41,563 nucleotides of DNA from Branchiostoma floridae. Lineage: Eukaryota; Chordata; Leptocardii; Amphioxiformes; Branchiostomatidae. Location: NCBI RefSeq assembly GCF_000003815.2, contig NC_049983.1:1775995-1817557 (forward strand), read 5' to 3'. The notes beneath the pieces are model-generated. The model ran no database searches and had not been told where the DNA came from. It worked only from the letters and a program-made list of their open reading frames with translations. Of this stretch, positions 33,401-41,563 are shown one piece after another (the first letter of the stretch is position 1; every line of letters begins with the position of its first letter). Made by a program: the position numbers and the translations under genes.

Positions 33401-35750
33401 AAATTCGACAAAGGTGTAGCAGCATGATATGACACAGCCTTCAGTTCCCACACTAGTAGTATAATCATTCAGTGAAAACAAATCTTGCACCTGCTTTGTA
33501 CGATTTACAGTGAAAAAAGAAAATTGATACACACATAGATGTCATCCATCAACTCTAAGATACCAATGTTCCTTTAAGTCTCTTAAATGGGATTGTTCCC
33601 GGTAGGAAATCAGGACCTTAATCTACTCTATCGTTACGCACCCCTTGTACCAAGTAATATATTTCTTGTGCTTCCTTTTTCAAGGCTCTTTTACTCTAAT
33701 TTAAAAATAATTCGACTACCACATAGGCAGCACATACCAATGCCAAGTTTGATACATACTCAGCTTAATTCAACAAAGACGTTCTAAGTTGTTTAGATTA
33801 ACAGATATTTTACTGTAATATGTTGGGTTAAAAGTTTTTCAAGCATTAGAAGTCGCTGTACATGTTCTACAGTACAAAATGCTCAGTCAAATGGCCACCA
33901 CAAAAACAGATGTTGTACAGTAACTACATTTCATAGCAAACAATTTTATTTTATATTGCAAACAATAGTTTAAAGAGCAGCTATAACAAACACACATCAT
34001 GCACAGGGTAATAATGGCCACTTGTCCCAGTGTTATAACTTATATGTAAAAAAAAAAAGCTGAGGGTAGATGGCCACTATGTTTTCCTTAAAATTTTGCA
34101 GTCCTGATTTCAATTTTCAAGTAGTTAGTTTGGGTCTATTTACTTAGGCCAGAGCAAGTAAATTTCATGGATGACATCCTCTGCAGACTCAACTCCAAAT
34201 TTGATGAGATTGGGCAAATAAAAAACAAGACGGGTATAAAAGTACATGATAACTACAAATGTAAATTTCAAATTAGACATGTACTAAATATTGTAATAAG
34301 ACTTGTAGCGACAAAACATGGCATCACAATTTCTGTATTCAAGAGATGCACAAAGTGACACTGGTGCGGAAGACTGGTATCAATTTCCAAGTTGACAACT
34401 TCAGTCATGGTTATCACATTGGTGCCATTTTTACTGCCAAATTACTAGTAGTTTCAATTCTAAAAATACAATTAAGGCAACCGCACAATTTTCCAATTNN
34501 NNNNNNNNNNNNNNNNNNNNNNNNNNNNNNNNNNNNNNNNNNNNNNNNNNNNNNNNNNNNNNNNNNNNNNNNNNNNNNNNNNNNNNNNNNNNNNNNNNCG
34601 CGGATCTGTCCCGTGTGTGATCAGCCACGTGGATCGGGGGATCCTCACGGTACCTGACATGATCTCCCTGGCCCGGCAGGGCTGCGTGCTGGAGTTTGAC
34701 CAGTTTGGCTGGGGCTGTTCCTTCACACACGCTCTACAACACGGCATCGACTATCCCAGCGACTTCGTACGCTGTCAGATGATCCGAGAGCTACGGGATG
34801 CTGGCTTCATCAAACAGGTATGGGCATGTCATCATCATCATCTTTGGTACTGCTGAGCCCGCTGAAAGCGGATTATTAGCAGCTGCGCAAACAGAGGGAC
34901 GAATGGGGAAAGACGTAGACATGTGCAAAAGGACGGGACAAGTGAAGTTTAGAGTTGTTATTTACACCTATTTACATATGTACAAAGAACAGGGGCCAGC
35001 TCAATGCAGCGGAGCCCGTCCCAGCTCAGCTTTGAACATGTAAGTTCACTTGTGTTGGAATTCAAGAAGTAATTCTGAATCGAAGTTGAGCTTCAATTTC
35101 CAGCACAAAAATGGCACTTTCCGAAATTTTCAATTGTCTAACAGTCTTGTCAAGGATTGAGAAATCTACCGCTTTTATGACGTTCTGTAGATAGAACACG
35201 TGATTCATTTCCTCTACGACCTTTGAAAAGGCCATGGAAATACAAACAATGTATCTTTAACTTTGTCTTCAGCTTGATTTTGCCTTACCTTTGTTTTCTT
35301 TGGAATCCAAATTGTCTTCTGTCTGAATTCTCTATCAACGTTCCCTATTGGACAACTGAAATTGTCTTCATTCATAGTTAGAATATAAAAGACCTGTTTC
35401 TTCCAGATCTCTTTAGTGTCACTGACGAAGGATAGTGGATTCTATCCGAAACGTCTGACCGTTTCCAAAACCATATCCAATTGCTTGAGTAACTACTTTT
35501 TCGTGTATGGATGTCTAACCTACCTGGATGTCTAACCTACATCGACGTATCTTTAACTTTACCTTTTATCCTCCAGGTTGTGCTGTCCCATGACATTGCT
35601 TTCAAGTCTCGGCTGACCCAGTACGGAGGGGAGGGGTACAGCTACCTGCTGAAGAACATCGTGCCGTACATGCTGCAGAGAGGGCTGACCGAGCAGGACA
35701 TAGACACAATGATGGTTCAGAACCCCACACGTTTACTGACTATTGTCTAA
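26154..35750 (+). CDS. PTER: Phosphotriesterase-related protein (PTER), metal-dependent amidohydrolase, part in gap
   Basis: Exons: 26154-26230, 27352-27532, 28678-28762, 29870-30058, 31098-31226, gap..34817, 35577-35750 (TAA-type stop). Phases agree throughout (2, 0, 1, 1, 1, 0). Exon 1 is preceded by an acceptor-like TCTCTAG at 26138-26144, so an upstream noncoding exon is likely. Family: TIM-barrel amidohydrolase superfamily; mammalian PTER has been reported to hydrolyse N-acetyltaurine. Ligands seen: LMHEH (His33, His35), the bridging Glu187 in GELG, His219 in SIHPG, His in VISHVDR (exon 7) and Asp in LSHDIAF (exon 8), so the metal site is intact. About 23 residues between HPG and VISH fall in the gap at 34499-34598; total length is about 365 aa against 349 in human. 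A possible extra exon lies at 28124-28285. Introns carry SINEs, a Penelope-like remnant and a minisatellite. Confidence 0.9.
26419..26936 (+). mobile_element. tRNA-headed SINE, full length, in PTER intron 1
   Basis: Head TGGGACCGCGTAGCACAGT with an A-box-like stretch and B-box-like GATCGAATCC; body TTGTGCCCTTGGGAAAGGC; tail module CTACGGCTAGTTGGGCAGCC ending AATTAAT. The perfect 10-bp duplication AAAGGTTACG lies at 26409-26418 and 26937-26946, proving retrotransposition. Confidence 0.92.
27000..27196 (-). repeat. LINE-associated repeat with ACAGAATATGGTATACC block
   Basis: Follows head copy 4 on the minus strand and shares with 22180-22324 the ACAGAATATGGTATACC block and a diverged linker; the coding part is too decayed to read. 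Confidence 0.5.
27197..27232 (-). repeat. Dispersed GGATGACATCC head repeat, copy 4
   Basis: AAGGCCATGTTGATCTTATT then ATATGGATGACGTCC on the minus strand, followed by the CAAATAAACAAATG stretch. Confidence 0.65.
27870..27899. repeat. Perfect 11-bp hairpin
   Basis: TTGAATCGACA and TGTCGATTCAA pair around an 8-nt loop; in PTER intron 2. No wider element was recognised. Confidence 0.6.
28124..28285 (+). CDS. Candidate extra exon inside PTER: cassette (28166-28243) or alternative last exon
   Basis: A 53-codon stretch opens just after the acceptor-like TATTTTAG (28116-28123) and ends with TGA at 28283-28285. Its codons look protein-like (for example YQDNFRDPKWNNF). Inside it, 28166-28243 is bounded by CCAG and CAG|GTTACT and would insert exactly 26 codons in frame between PTER exons 2 and 4. 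Human PTER aligns without it (the segment ending NKDNMVL has equal length), so the canonical protein probably skips it. An acceptor at 28124 is also in phase with exon 2 and would give a truncated isoform. A different frame upstream (about 28072-28140, GSQENGYVTFKV) also looks protein-like, so it may instead be a relic of an unrelated gene. Confidence 0.3.
   Translation, partial: CYKCDCDTAKYLYQDNFRDPKWNNFQAHIVDSPSLDIRDQVTVISHAVPPPSA
28421..28590 (+). pseudogene. Penelope-like (GIY-YIG region) C-terminal relic
   Basis: Plus strand reads WFKRGTLEAIYEGLYNPTLN then REIGLRVKVSGTLDPAL. The pattern WFKRGV.EAI....P.LNR.GG...LS..YD.LL closes the C-terminal region of GIY-YIG-containing retroelement proteins. 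Short relic in the intron before PTER exon 28678-28762. Confidence 0.6.
29318..29700 (+). repeat. Head repeat copy 5 with downstream body
   Basis: AATAAGGCCACATCAAGTAA then GGAGGACACCCTCTGCA, followed near 29505 by GTGCACAAAGTGATACCAGT and near 29560 by CCAAGTTGAC, both repeated in the copy at 34146-34490. Confidence 0.6.
30370..31070. repeat. Foldback region: inverted CTGAGGAAGGTGAC repeats in PTER intron 5
   Basis: The right side (30988-31070) has CTGAGGAAGGTGACAAATGG, CATCGAAAC, TATGTCTTGGTTGTGAACA. The left side has the inverted forms near 30497-30503 (TCCTCAG) and 30372-30412 (TTAATCGCAACCAAGACATA). Nested inside, TGCAGCTATAGGTGTCGCT (about 30532) is inverted as GCGACACCTATAGCTGCA (about 30648). 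Confidence 0.75.
30412..30459 (+). repeat. (TA)n microsatellite
   Basis: About 23 uninterrupted TA units inside the foldback region. Confidence 0.97.
31231..31706 (-). mobile_element. tRNA-headed SINE inserted at the PTER exon 6 donor
   Basis: Minus-strand copy of the 26419 SINE: head TGGGACCGCGTGGCACATTG with B box GGTTCGAATCC, same body and same tail CTACGGCTAGTTGGGCAGCC ending AACAAATAAAT. The 8-bp duplication CCAGGTCT lies at 31223-31230 and 31707-31714; the left copy spans the exon 6/intron junction. Confidence 0.92.
32129..32228. other. Assembly gap (100 N)
   Basis: Fixed-size run of N just left of the third minisatellite. Confidence 0.99.
32229..32770 (+). repeat. 33-bp minisatellite 3 (intron 6 of PTER)
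   Basis: About 15 units of TTGGTGCTGAACACCATCCC plus TAACGCCCTGTCC. TTGG anchors at 32335, 32368, 32401 and 32434 give a 33-bp period; variants CCCACTGCC and TTAGTGCTAAA alternate toward the right. The array starts at or inside the gap. Confidence 0.95.
34146..34498 (+). repeat. Head repeat copy 6 with downstream body
   Basis: TAGGCCAGAGCAAGTAAATT then TCATGGATGACATCCTCTGC, followed by CAAATAAAAAACAAG and by GCACAAAGTGACACTGGTG and CCAAGTTGACAAC, as in the copy at 29318. It ends in the gap. Confidence 0.6.
34499..34598. other. Assembly gap (100 N) hiding the start of PTER exon 7
   Basis: Fixed-size N run; exon 7 coding sequence emerges on its right side. Confidence 0.99.
35405..35520 (+). 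repeat. AAACGTCTGACCG-type repeat, copy 2, left of last PTER exon
   Basis: CACTGACGAAGGATAGTGGA, CTATCCGAAACGTCTGACCG and CAATTGCTTGAGTAACTAC. GGATAG (35430-35435) and CTATCC (35442-35447) form a perfect 6-bp stem. Confidence 0.7.
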
Positions 35751-35799
35751 AACACATCATTTATAACGTATGTACGTTGGCTAATATTAGACATTCAGG

Positions 35800-35945
35800 T
35801 ACTGAGAAATGCCGAATGTCAGTTTCTCAACCAACTGGATATGATTTTAAAACGGTCAGGCGTTTCAAATATCATCCACTATCATTTGTCAGTGACAACG
35901 AGTAGACGATTGCGATCAGCAGATTTTATACTGCAACAAGAGTTG
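35800..35945 (-). repeat. AAACGTCTGACCG-type repeat, copy 3, right of last PTER exon
   Basis: Minus strand carries CACTGACAAATGATAGTGGA, TTTGAAACGCCTGACCG and ATATCCAGTTGGTTGAGAAA, inverted relative to the copy at 35405. Confidence 0.7.
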
Positions 35946-36294
35946 GGCGACCTCATACCTCCATGTAATATTTAGAGCTTTTGTAAATTTTTATGCAAAT
36001 GACTTGCAGATTTAAATAATTTATGAATGGAAATGTTCATCATTGACAAACGTAGACATGTCAAGAATAAAATTCCCATCATCAATCAGTAAGTGGTTTT
36101 GCAGTTTCTGTATATAATATGCAAATCAGTTCCTCATTTGCATATTTGGTATCTGCTTATGTTACACTTATCATAAATTACATGTGTTACATTTAATGCA
36201 ATCGTTTTCGAAAATAATATAATTATACATTTTCCTCATTAATTATGCAAATTAGGCCCTCATTTGCATAAAATGTATATCGTTATAACATCCT

Positions 36295-36394
36295 NNNNNN
36301 NNNNNNNNNNNNNNNNNNNNNNNNNNNNNNNNNNNNNNNNNNNNNNNNNNNNNNNNNNNNNNNNNNNNNNNNNNNNNNNNNNNNNNNNNNNNNN
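36295..36394. other. Assembly gap (100 N)
   Basis: Fixed-size run of N. Confidence 0.99.
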
Positions 36395-36446
36395 CAAAGA
36401 TACTCGTTTTTTATTTCAAAATCACGCGAAATTTAATGAGCACTCT

Positions 36447-36482
36447 GATGTCATCCATGAAACTTACTTGCTGTGGCCTTAC
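36447..36482 (-). repeat. Dispersed GGATGACATCC head repeat, copy 7
   Basis: AAGGCCACAGCAAGTAAGTT then TCATGGATGACATC on the minus strand, followed by GAAATAAAAAACGAG. Confidence 0.65.
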
Positions 36483-36488
36483 TAAATA

Positions 36489-36946
36489 CAGTCACACCTG
36501 CCCAAGCGACCACCTCTTCTTAGCGACCACCTGGCCATTACGACCACTTTTTCTCGGTCCCAAAAATTTTTCCCATTGACGTGAACATTAAGCGACCTCT
36601 TTACAATGACCACCTGGCCAACGTGACCACCAAAAATTGGGAGCAAATGCCTGCTCATAACGACCACGTCATTTTCAAATCTTGAGTCGTCATGTTTTCA
36701 ATGATAACTAGCACAATTTGTGCCGAATTCGACCAGTTTGCGGCGGAGTTTGACTACCATTATGATGTTGTGTTCAAAATAAAGATGGCAGCGGATGCAC
36801 GTTATTTTGCTATTTGCCATTTAACACAACAGAAACTATTTATAATATGCATCAGGCATGTTGAAAGTTGACACTCTTCTAACCAACCACCTGACCAAAT
36901 CGACCGCTTTTGCCTGGCGGGTGGTCATCTTGGGCAGGTTTGACTG
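36489..36946. mobile_element. Pogo/Tigger-like MITE with TA target duplication
   Basis: Ends CAGTCACACCTGCCCAAGCG and CTTGGGCAGGTTTGACTG, flanked by TA (36487-36488, 36947-36948). The interior repeats CGACCACCT words. No transposase is visible. Confidence 0.85.
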
Positions 36947-37039
36947 TACTACAATTCTCATGCCAGTCTGTGCATTCATTCAACAAAAATGTTCCTTTTT
37001 AAAAGCTGCCTTATGATTTGATGACAAACGTCAGTTCTA

Positions 37040-40000
37040 TCATTTGATGCCTAATGCTGCTACAATGTTGGTGGGGCCTGCAGACATGCCACCAACTGCC
37101 AGGAGGCGCCCCTGATACAGGAGAGATGCAGAGGAGCAGAGAGGTGTGTTGAGGTTAGGCAGGTTGAACCACTTCTTCCTCTCCAAGTCAAAACCTTCCA
37201 CAGAGGTCTGTGGTCCACCTACAGCTGGAAAAATGGAACAAATTCCATCATTAGTTGATGATGTTTTAGTTTCAGTTTATCAAAATTGACTTGTCACAAT
37301 AATATTCCATAAAATATGTTGACATTTGCTAATGTATTCATCACAAAATGGACTCAATGTATTAACATACAGTATCACAGAACATTAGACAAAATCAACA
37401 TTACATTCTCAACTTGAAGACACAAACTCATTCATAAATATTTTAATTGCTATGCTGAACAGAAAATTAACATTATCTGTTTGACTTTGAAAACACAAAG
37501 AATGAATATACCGCTAGTTCACCTTTATCCGTTGGGTAACCTATATCCATTGCTTTTTAAAAATGGTATCTAGGCACATCAAGTTGATGGGTAATAGTTT
37601 TATTTGCAATATCCTGAAAATATTGCAATTTGAAACCAATGTCTGTCGATGTGATATCCCAAATACACTGTTTTTAAAAGCAATGGATATAGGTTACCCA
37701 ATGGATAAAGGTAAACTAGCATTAGTAAATGTAGCGCATACAGTTGTAGTATCTTGATAATGTTTATGAATACATCTGTTAACATCTATTATCACAATAC
37801 CGGTACGTTTACGACGATTTCTCTAGCCATACTGATTTGACAAATTGTCAACGCATCATTTTCTCCAGTTACATGTTGCTGTTATAGGTTACCCTTGCCA
37901 CTTCTTCTGTGTAACTTTTCTGCCACTCTTGTCCTGCTAAAAGCGTAATATTGTAATTGTAACACGCCGCGGAATTACACGGCGAACGGGCGCGTGGTTG
38001 GGAGGGGGTACAAAATACCGGTAGGAAGAAACACGGCACAATTAACTGCCGCTATACATCCTCTGATGTTCCTTCCTTTTCTGTCAGTAAATGCATAAAA
38101 CATAAACCTGCATGAGCATACAAAATGTCATGAGAAAACGGACGTATACTGTCAAGAATTTTCATTTAACTTCTGTCCGTCACAATCGCTATGACGTAAA
38201 ACTTCACTGCTAGCGTAGATATAAAAATGGCGGGAAAATGGCTGCGTACGTTCAATTTTGCCCATTCAGTCGTAGATCCGGGCTATTATGCAACGGTTCT
38301 TCACACTTTTACATTAGGTCACCAACAGAAATTCAAGATTGTTGTTGAATCATGTTCGTCTTGTGCCGTGAGCATGTGTAATTATGATCTATATAAATTT
38401 GGCAATGAATGTGACAGTGTGTTCGTCCCACGACGAGCTGCCTACCCCGAAATTTAAAAAAAAGTATATTGAAAACTTTTGGCCTTGTTGTCTTCGAATG
38501 CATTGTTATCGATGCTTTGTAAATGGTGTATTGGACACCTAGATGTCTGAAGTGTGCACAGCTCAGAAATAACTATTGTTGCATGTGTAGATCTCTTTAA
38601 GTTCCAGTATTTTTAATCTACCGGTATAAGTCTTACTACCGGTATTATGCCAATGCATGTTACAAATGTACATTCATATCTTTAAAAATATTGTTGTGTT
38701 TTACAGCAGTCAATATAATGTCTTTTTTTTTGTTCTGCATAGCATATTTACAATATTTTCAAGGAATACTGAAATTTATCTAGTACTTTAAAACACAACA
38801 AAATATCTAGAGAATGCTTATACAGGTATTCATGAAAAATACTGTCAAGATAATTGTAGTAACATACTGTAAATGCAGAAATGGTTTTAAGTTCGCATTT
38901 TTTTGTTGTGACCACTTCGCTGCAAACTTAAAACTGTAGAGAACATTTATCCACTATAACTTATAAATGTGACTACAGTGTATGGCGCTACCGCAAACTT
39001 ATAACCACAGCAAACACTCCATTTTCCCGCTTCCGCGAAATTAAATCCCCGCAAACTTAAATGCATCTACAGCAATCTTAGTTTTCTTAAAAGCAATGAT
39101 AAGGAGTAACTTTTTTTTGTGGGACCGCGTAGCGCAGTGGGTCCGTGTTTGCCTCGAGACCGAGAGGTCGCGGGTTCAAATCCGGCTGCTGTGTTGCAGA
39201 TCTTGTGCCCTTGGGAAAGGCACTTTACAAGTCTTTCCTCACTTAACTCAGGTGAAAATGAGTGCCGTCTCTCAGATAGGACATTAAATGGAGATCCCGT
39301 GTCTGGTGAGAGCCATACTACGGGCACGTAAAAGAACCTGCCACATGTGCGATGGTGCGATGTCAGTGGATCAAACCATTCCGGCCAAAATTGGATAGGG
39401 AAATTCCCCTCGTAACCCCTGCTTTGCCTATTGAGTCAGTGAAGGGAGAAGAGATGCTGCTACAGTTATCGCTATGAGCCAATCTTCATCTTCGTGATGG
39501 TAACATCAGGCCCTACGAACATGATTAAAAAAAAACAAAAAAAAACTTACACAGTCCTCCGGCGATGACAACTTTCTCCCCGAGAACTCCTGCCACAAAG
39601 TCGGCACGTTTGTTCTTCATGGGTCTGTGTGTCTCCCACCTGCCTGTCTCACCTGTACAGCAGAAAGTGAAAGTCAAGAAAGTGATATGAATCCAGGTTA
39701 GCTCACAAAAGTTGGATGAGTGCTAATTTCTTTCACTGGATGTGACAGAGAAGACAGTCACAATGTACAGTTTTACATGTTCATTGTACCGAGGAAATTT
39801 CCCTAGCTCTTTTCGACAAGCATGATGATTAATTCACTGGAAAGAAGGGACTGTGGATACATCTAATGAATTCATGCAGGAAAATTGAAAAAATAAATCA
39901 GATGTCAGAATGATTCCTGAACAATTCTATGCTTAGCCTTGAATTTGAGCTGCAATGTTAATTTTAATCCTTCTGGTGCACACTAAGGTAGACCCAAGAT

Positions 40001-40839
40001 TGGACATGTTGTAAGGGATGCAGTTGACCAGGTTGATAAAATAATAAACATAACAATTCTTACCTTTTTCTGTGTCGAATGTTTCCGTTGTTCCTGAGAA
40101 TCTCCTGTCCTGGCCCTGAGTGAACAGTCCTCCCAGACTCACGATCACGCTGGCCGACATCACGTACTGCGGAAACACGCGCTTGCTGGGAATGTCCGGG
40201 AACTTGGTCCACGTGTTGGACAGGATGTCGTACATTTCAAACGCTGCACACGGCTCCTTTCCTTGTCTGCCCCCTGGTGGTTTGTTTACAAAAACAATAT
40301 GAACGATTCATTGGACTAATGTTAAACTGTAATATCCAACACCAGAATTGGACTCACCCAAATTTTTGACTGAACAACACCAGTCTTTGTCAAGGAATGA
40401 ACAATCCACTGATGTCGTCACGTTATGTAGATAGAACACGGGACTCAGTAAGCAGTGGATCATAGGTTGCAGGACAGCAGTGGATTGTTCATTCCTTGAC
40501 TGGTGCTTTTCAGTCCAGGGATATCAAGTCGATGGACGGTAGTTTTAAATTGTACTATCTTAAAAATATTGCAGTTTGAACCATTTCTGTCGACTTGATA
40601 TCTCGGTATTGTTCTTAAAAAGGACGGATAACGGTTACCCTATGGATAAAGGTGAACTCTTGTTAGTAGCTTACCCAGCACGTAAAGTTTGTCGTTCCTT
40701 AGGAAGATGCCGGTAGCGTAGCGGGCAGTGGGCATGGGAGCCAGGCCCTTCCACCGGTCATTCTCGATGTCCAGACTGCGCAGATGGTCCTGGGGGTTCG
40801 TGTCCACTCCCATTCCTCCTACTGCCATCACCTTACCAT
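37040..40839 (-). CDS. KLHDC8: Kelch-repeat protein of KLHDC8 type, last four exons (5' end outside window)
   Basis: Minus-strand exons: 40675-40839, 40064-40273, 39551-39652, 37040-37224 with stop. Every junction is GT-AG and phase 1. The 220 or so residues form successive kelch blades: GKVMAVGGMGVDTNP, KLYVLGGRQGKEP, VIVSLGGLF, KRADFVAGVLGEKVVIAGGL and RLLAVGGMSAGP, with the paired aromatic residues between blades (RW, TW, RW, KW). KLHDC8A and KLHDC8B of vertebrates (about 350 aa) share MGGMG.DTNP, PSKRVFP and KRADFVAG, and lack BTB/BACK domains. The C-terminus is complete; about 130 residues (first blades) should lie to the right of 41563. I cannot tell A from B; a single ancestral gene is likely. 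Beta-propellers of this kind bind proteins; the partner is not visible here. Confidence 0.88.
37513..37719. mobile_element. Palindromic MITE family D in last intron of the KLHDC8-like gene, intact
   Basis: Inverted ends over about 50 bp: CTAGTTCACCTTTATCCG, GGGTAACCTATATCCATTGC at the left; GCAATGGATATAGGTTACCC and AAAGGTAAACTAG at the right. Confidence 0.88.
38867..39072. mobile_element. MITE with CTGTAAATGC ends
   Basis: Left CTGTAAATGCAGAAATGG then TTTTAAGTTCGC; right GCAAACTTAAATGCATCTAC then AG. The inverted similarity is imperfect but extends about 35 bp. Confidence 0.6.
39119..39545 (+). mobile_element. tRNA-headed SINE with a different, poly(A) tail
   Basis: Head GTGGGACCGCGTAGCGCAGT with B box GGGTTCAAATCC and body TTGTGCCCTTGGGAAAGGC match the other SINEs, but after about 39370 the sequence is unrelated (AACCATTCCGGCCAAAATTG) and ends in A-runs. 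The tail touches the exon 39551-39652 donor. No clear target duplication was found. Confidence 0.85.
40345..40504. repeat. Foldback repeat in the KLHDC8-like gene
   Basis: GTCAAGGAATGAACAATCC (about 40388) is inverted as GGATTGTTCATTCCTTGAC (about 40482). GTAGATAGAACACGGGACTC resembles GTAGATAGAACACGTGATTC at 35190. Confidence 0.7.
40505..40662. mobile_element. MITE family D, second copy (one end only)
   Basis: TCTTAAAAATATTGCAGTTT, CGGTTACCCTATGGATAAAG and GGTGAACTC match the element at 37513; the left arm is eroded. It ends just before the exon 40675-40839 donor. Confidence 0.7.
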
Positions 40840-41156
40840 CTGTGGGGAAATAGTAGTCAGGATTAGGGAAAGGTACCATGGGAAGCCCACATGTCTGATG
40901 TGCCAGACTATAGTCTCTATGCAAACACCCCAGAAAGATGCTGCAGGCTTGGCTTGGACCCATTCTATCTACAAATGTAATTGTCTGTTGTTATGCTGTC
41001 AGACCTGGGTGCCAGACCTGGCAGGCATACTTGAGACAAGGCCATATGAGCCCTACATACACCAGTATGTAGGGTTCGTGACAGGCCAGTTTGCCTCCTG
41101 TCACTCCCAGCTGAAGAGAGTATCCACCATATATCCGGACTACATACACCCCCACC

Positions 41157-41303
41157 TAACTCCTTCTGCTTTTCCCCCTACCCGTTCTCCTTTTCCCCCG
41201 GACTTCTCCTTAACCCCCGCTGTACTTCTGCTGTGCCCCCGTCCTTCTTCTTGGCCCCCGGTGTACTTCTGCTTGCCCCCCGCCCTTCTGCTTAACCCCC
41301 AAT
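41157..41303 (+). repeat. Pyrimidine-rich degenerate tandem repeat
   Basis: Units of TTCTGCTT plus CCCCC spaced alternately about 22 and 19 bp; almost pure pyrimidine on the plus strand. Confidence 0.7.
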
Positions 41304-41563
41304 GACCGCCGTCAACCCGAATTTCACGTAGTCGACACGAAAATCGTTCAGAAAGCAACAATAACGGTCGCGCCACGGAACATGAAATAGCCTATTCTCA
41401 ATGACACATTTTGGGCCACCTTTCTGCCAAGTGGCGTTTCACAACTCCTTCCCAGTCTTTACTTCAAAGGCTCGCCCTCTCGATGAAGGGCGTATGCATC
41501 CGCCCCGTCAGCATCGGGTACTCACACGAAAGTCGTGCCCAAACACCCTGCACGGCAACGATA

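Larger units (their letters stand above)
35751..37039. other. Region between convergent PTER and KLHDC8-like 3' ends
   Basis: Both genes end into this interval. It holds a repeat copy, ATGCAAAT palindromes (36118-36150, 36236-36272), a gap, a head-repeat copy and a Tigger-like MITE. An AATAAA at 36066-36071 could serve PTER. Confidence 0.6.

Noticed and set aside
38227-38457. 76-codon open frame with an ATATAAAA just upstream
   Set aside because: It is intronic and antisense to the KLHDC8-like gene, with no recognisable domain; cannot be separated from chance.
41400-41563. Possible upstream KLHDC8-like exon at the right edge
   Set aside because: No frame on the minus strand gives kelch-like residues; the preceding exon must lie outside the window.

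Overview
The window is animal genomic DNA, almost certainly from a lancelet (Branchiostoma). This is an inference from three things: four intron-rich genes of bilaterian type, a very high density of short inverted-repeat DNA transposons, tRNA-headed SINEs and LINE fragments, and ATGCAAAT-rich palindromic intergenic repeats. Five runs of N mark assembly gaps. I see no prokaryotic-type operon, CRISPR array or real tRNA/rRNA gene.

Four protein-coding genes could be assembled from exons with consistent GT-AG splice sites and phases. (1) Minus strand, 972-4645: a complete four-exon histamine N-methyltransferase-like gene (288 aa). (2) Plus strand, 11396-20641: a complete eight-exon gene for a secreted protein with signal peptide, Arg-rich stretch, sushi/CCP module and Vps62 domain (392 aa). 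(3) Plus strand, 26154-35750: a phosphotriesterase-related (PTER) gene with all metal ligands present; the start of its exon 7 lies in a gap. (4) Minus strand, 37040-40839: the last four exons of a KLHDC8-type kelch-repeat gene; its 5' part lies beyond the right edge. The genes are functionally unrelated and each has its own exon-intron structure; nothing suggests joint regulation.

The rest is repeat-rich. 1-971 holds a small inverted-repeat element with a near-perfect internal hairpin. 4646-11395 holds hAT-like and other MITEs, LINE scraps and a 1.6-kb field of ATGCAAAT palindromes. The introns of the Vps62 gene carry two 33-bp minisatellites, foldback MITEs, a LINE 3' end and a large CA-repeat/gap region. 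20642-26153 holds an internally deleted mariner element, LINE remnants and a nested MITE. The introns of the PTER gene hold two SINEs, a Penelope-like remnant, foldbacks and a third 33-bp minisatellite. The KLHDC8 introns hold palindromic MITEs and another SINE.

The points most worth following are: a SINE whose 8-bp target duplication copies the exon 6 splice donor of PTER; a second SINE abutting a splice donor of the KLHDC8-like gene; an extra protein-like exon candidate inside PTER; SINEs sharing a head but carrying different tails; three unrelated minisatellites with the same 33-bp period; and repeats carrying a hammerhead-like box-hairpin-box motif.
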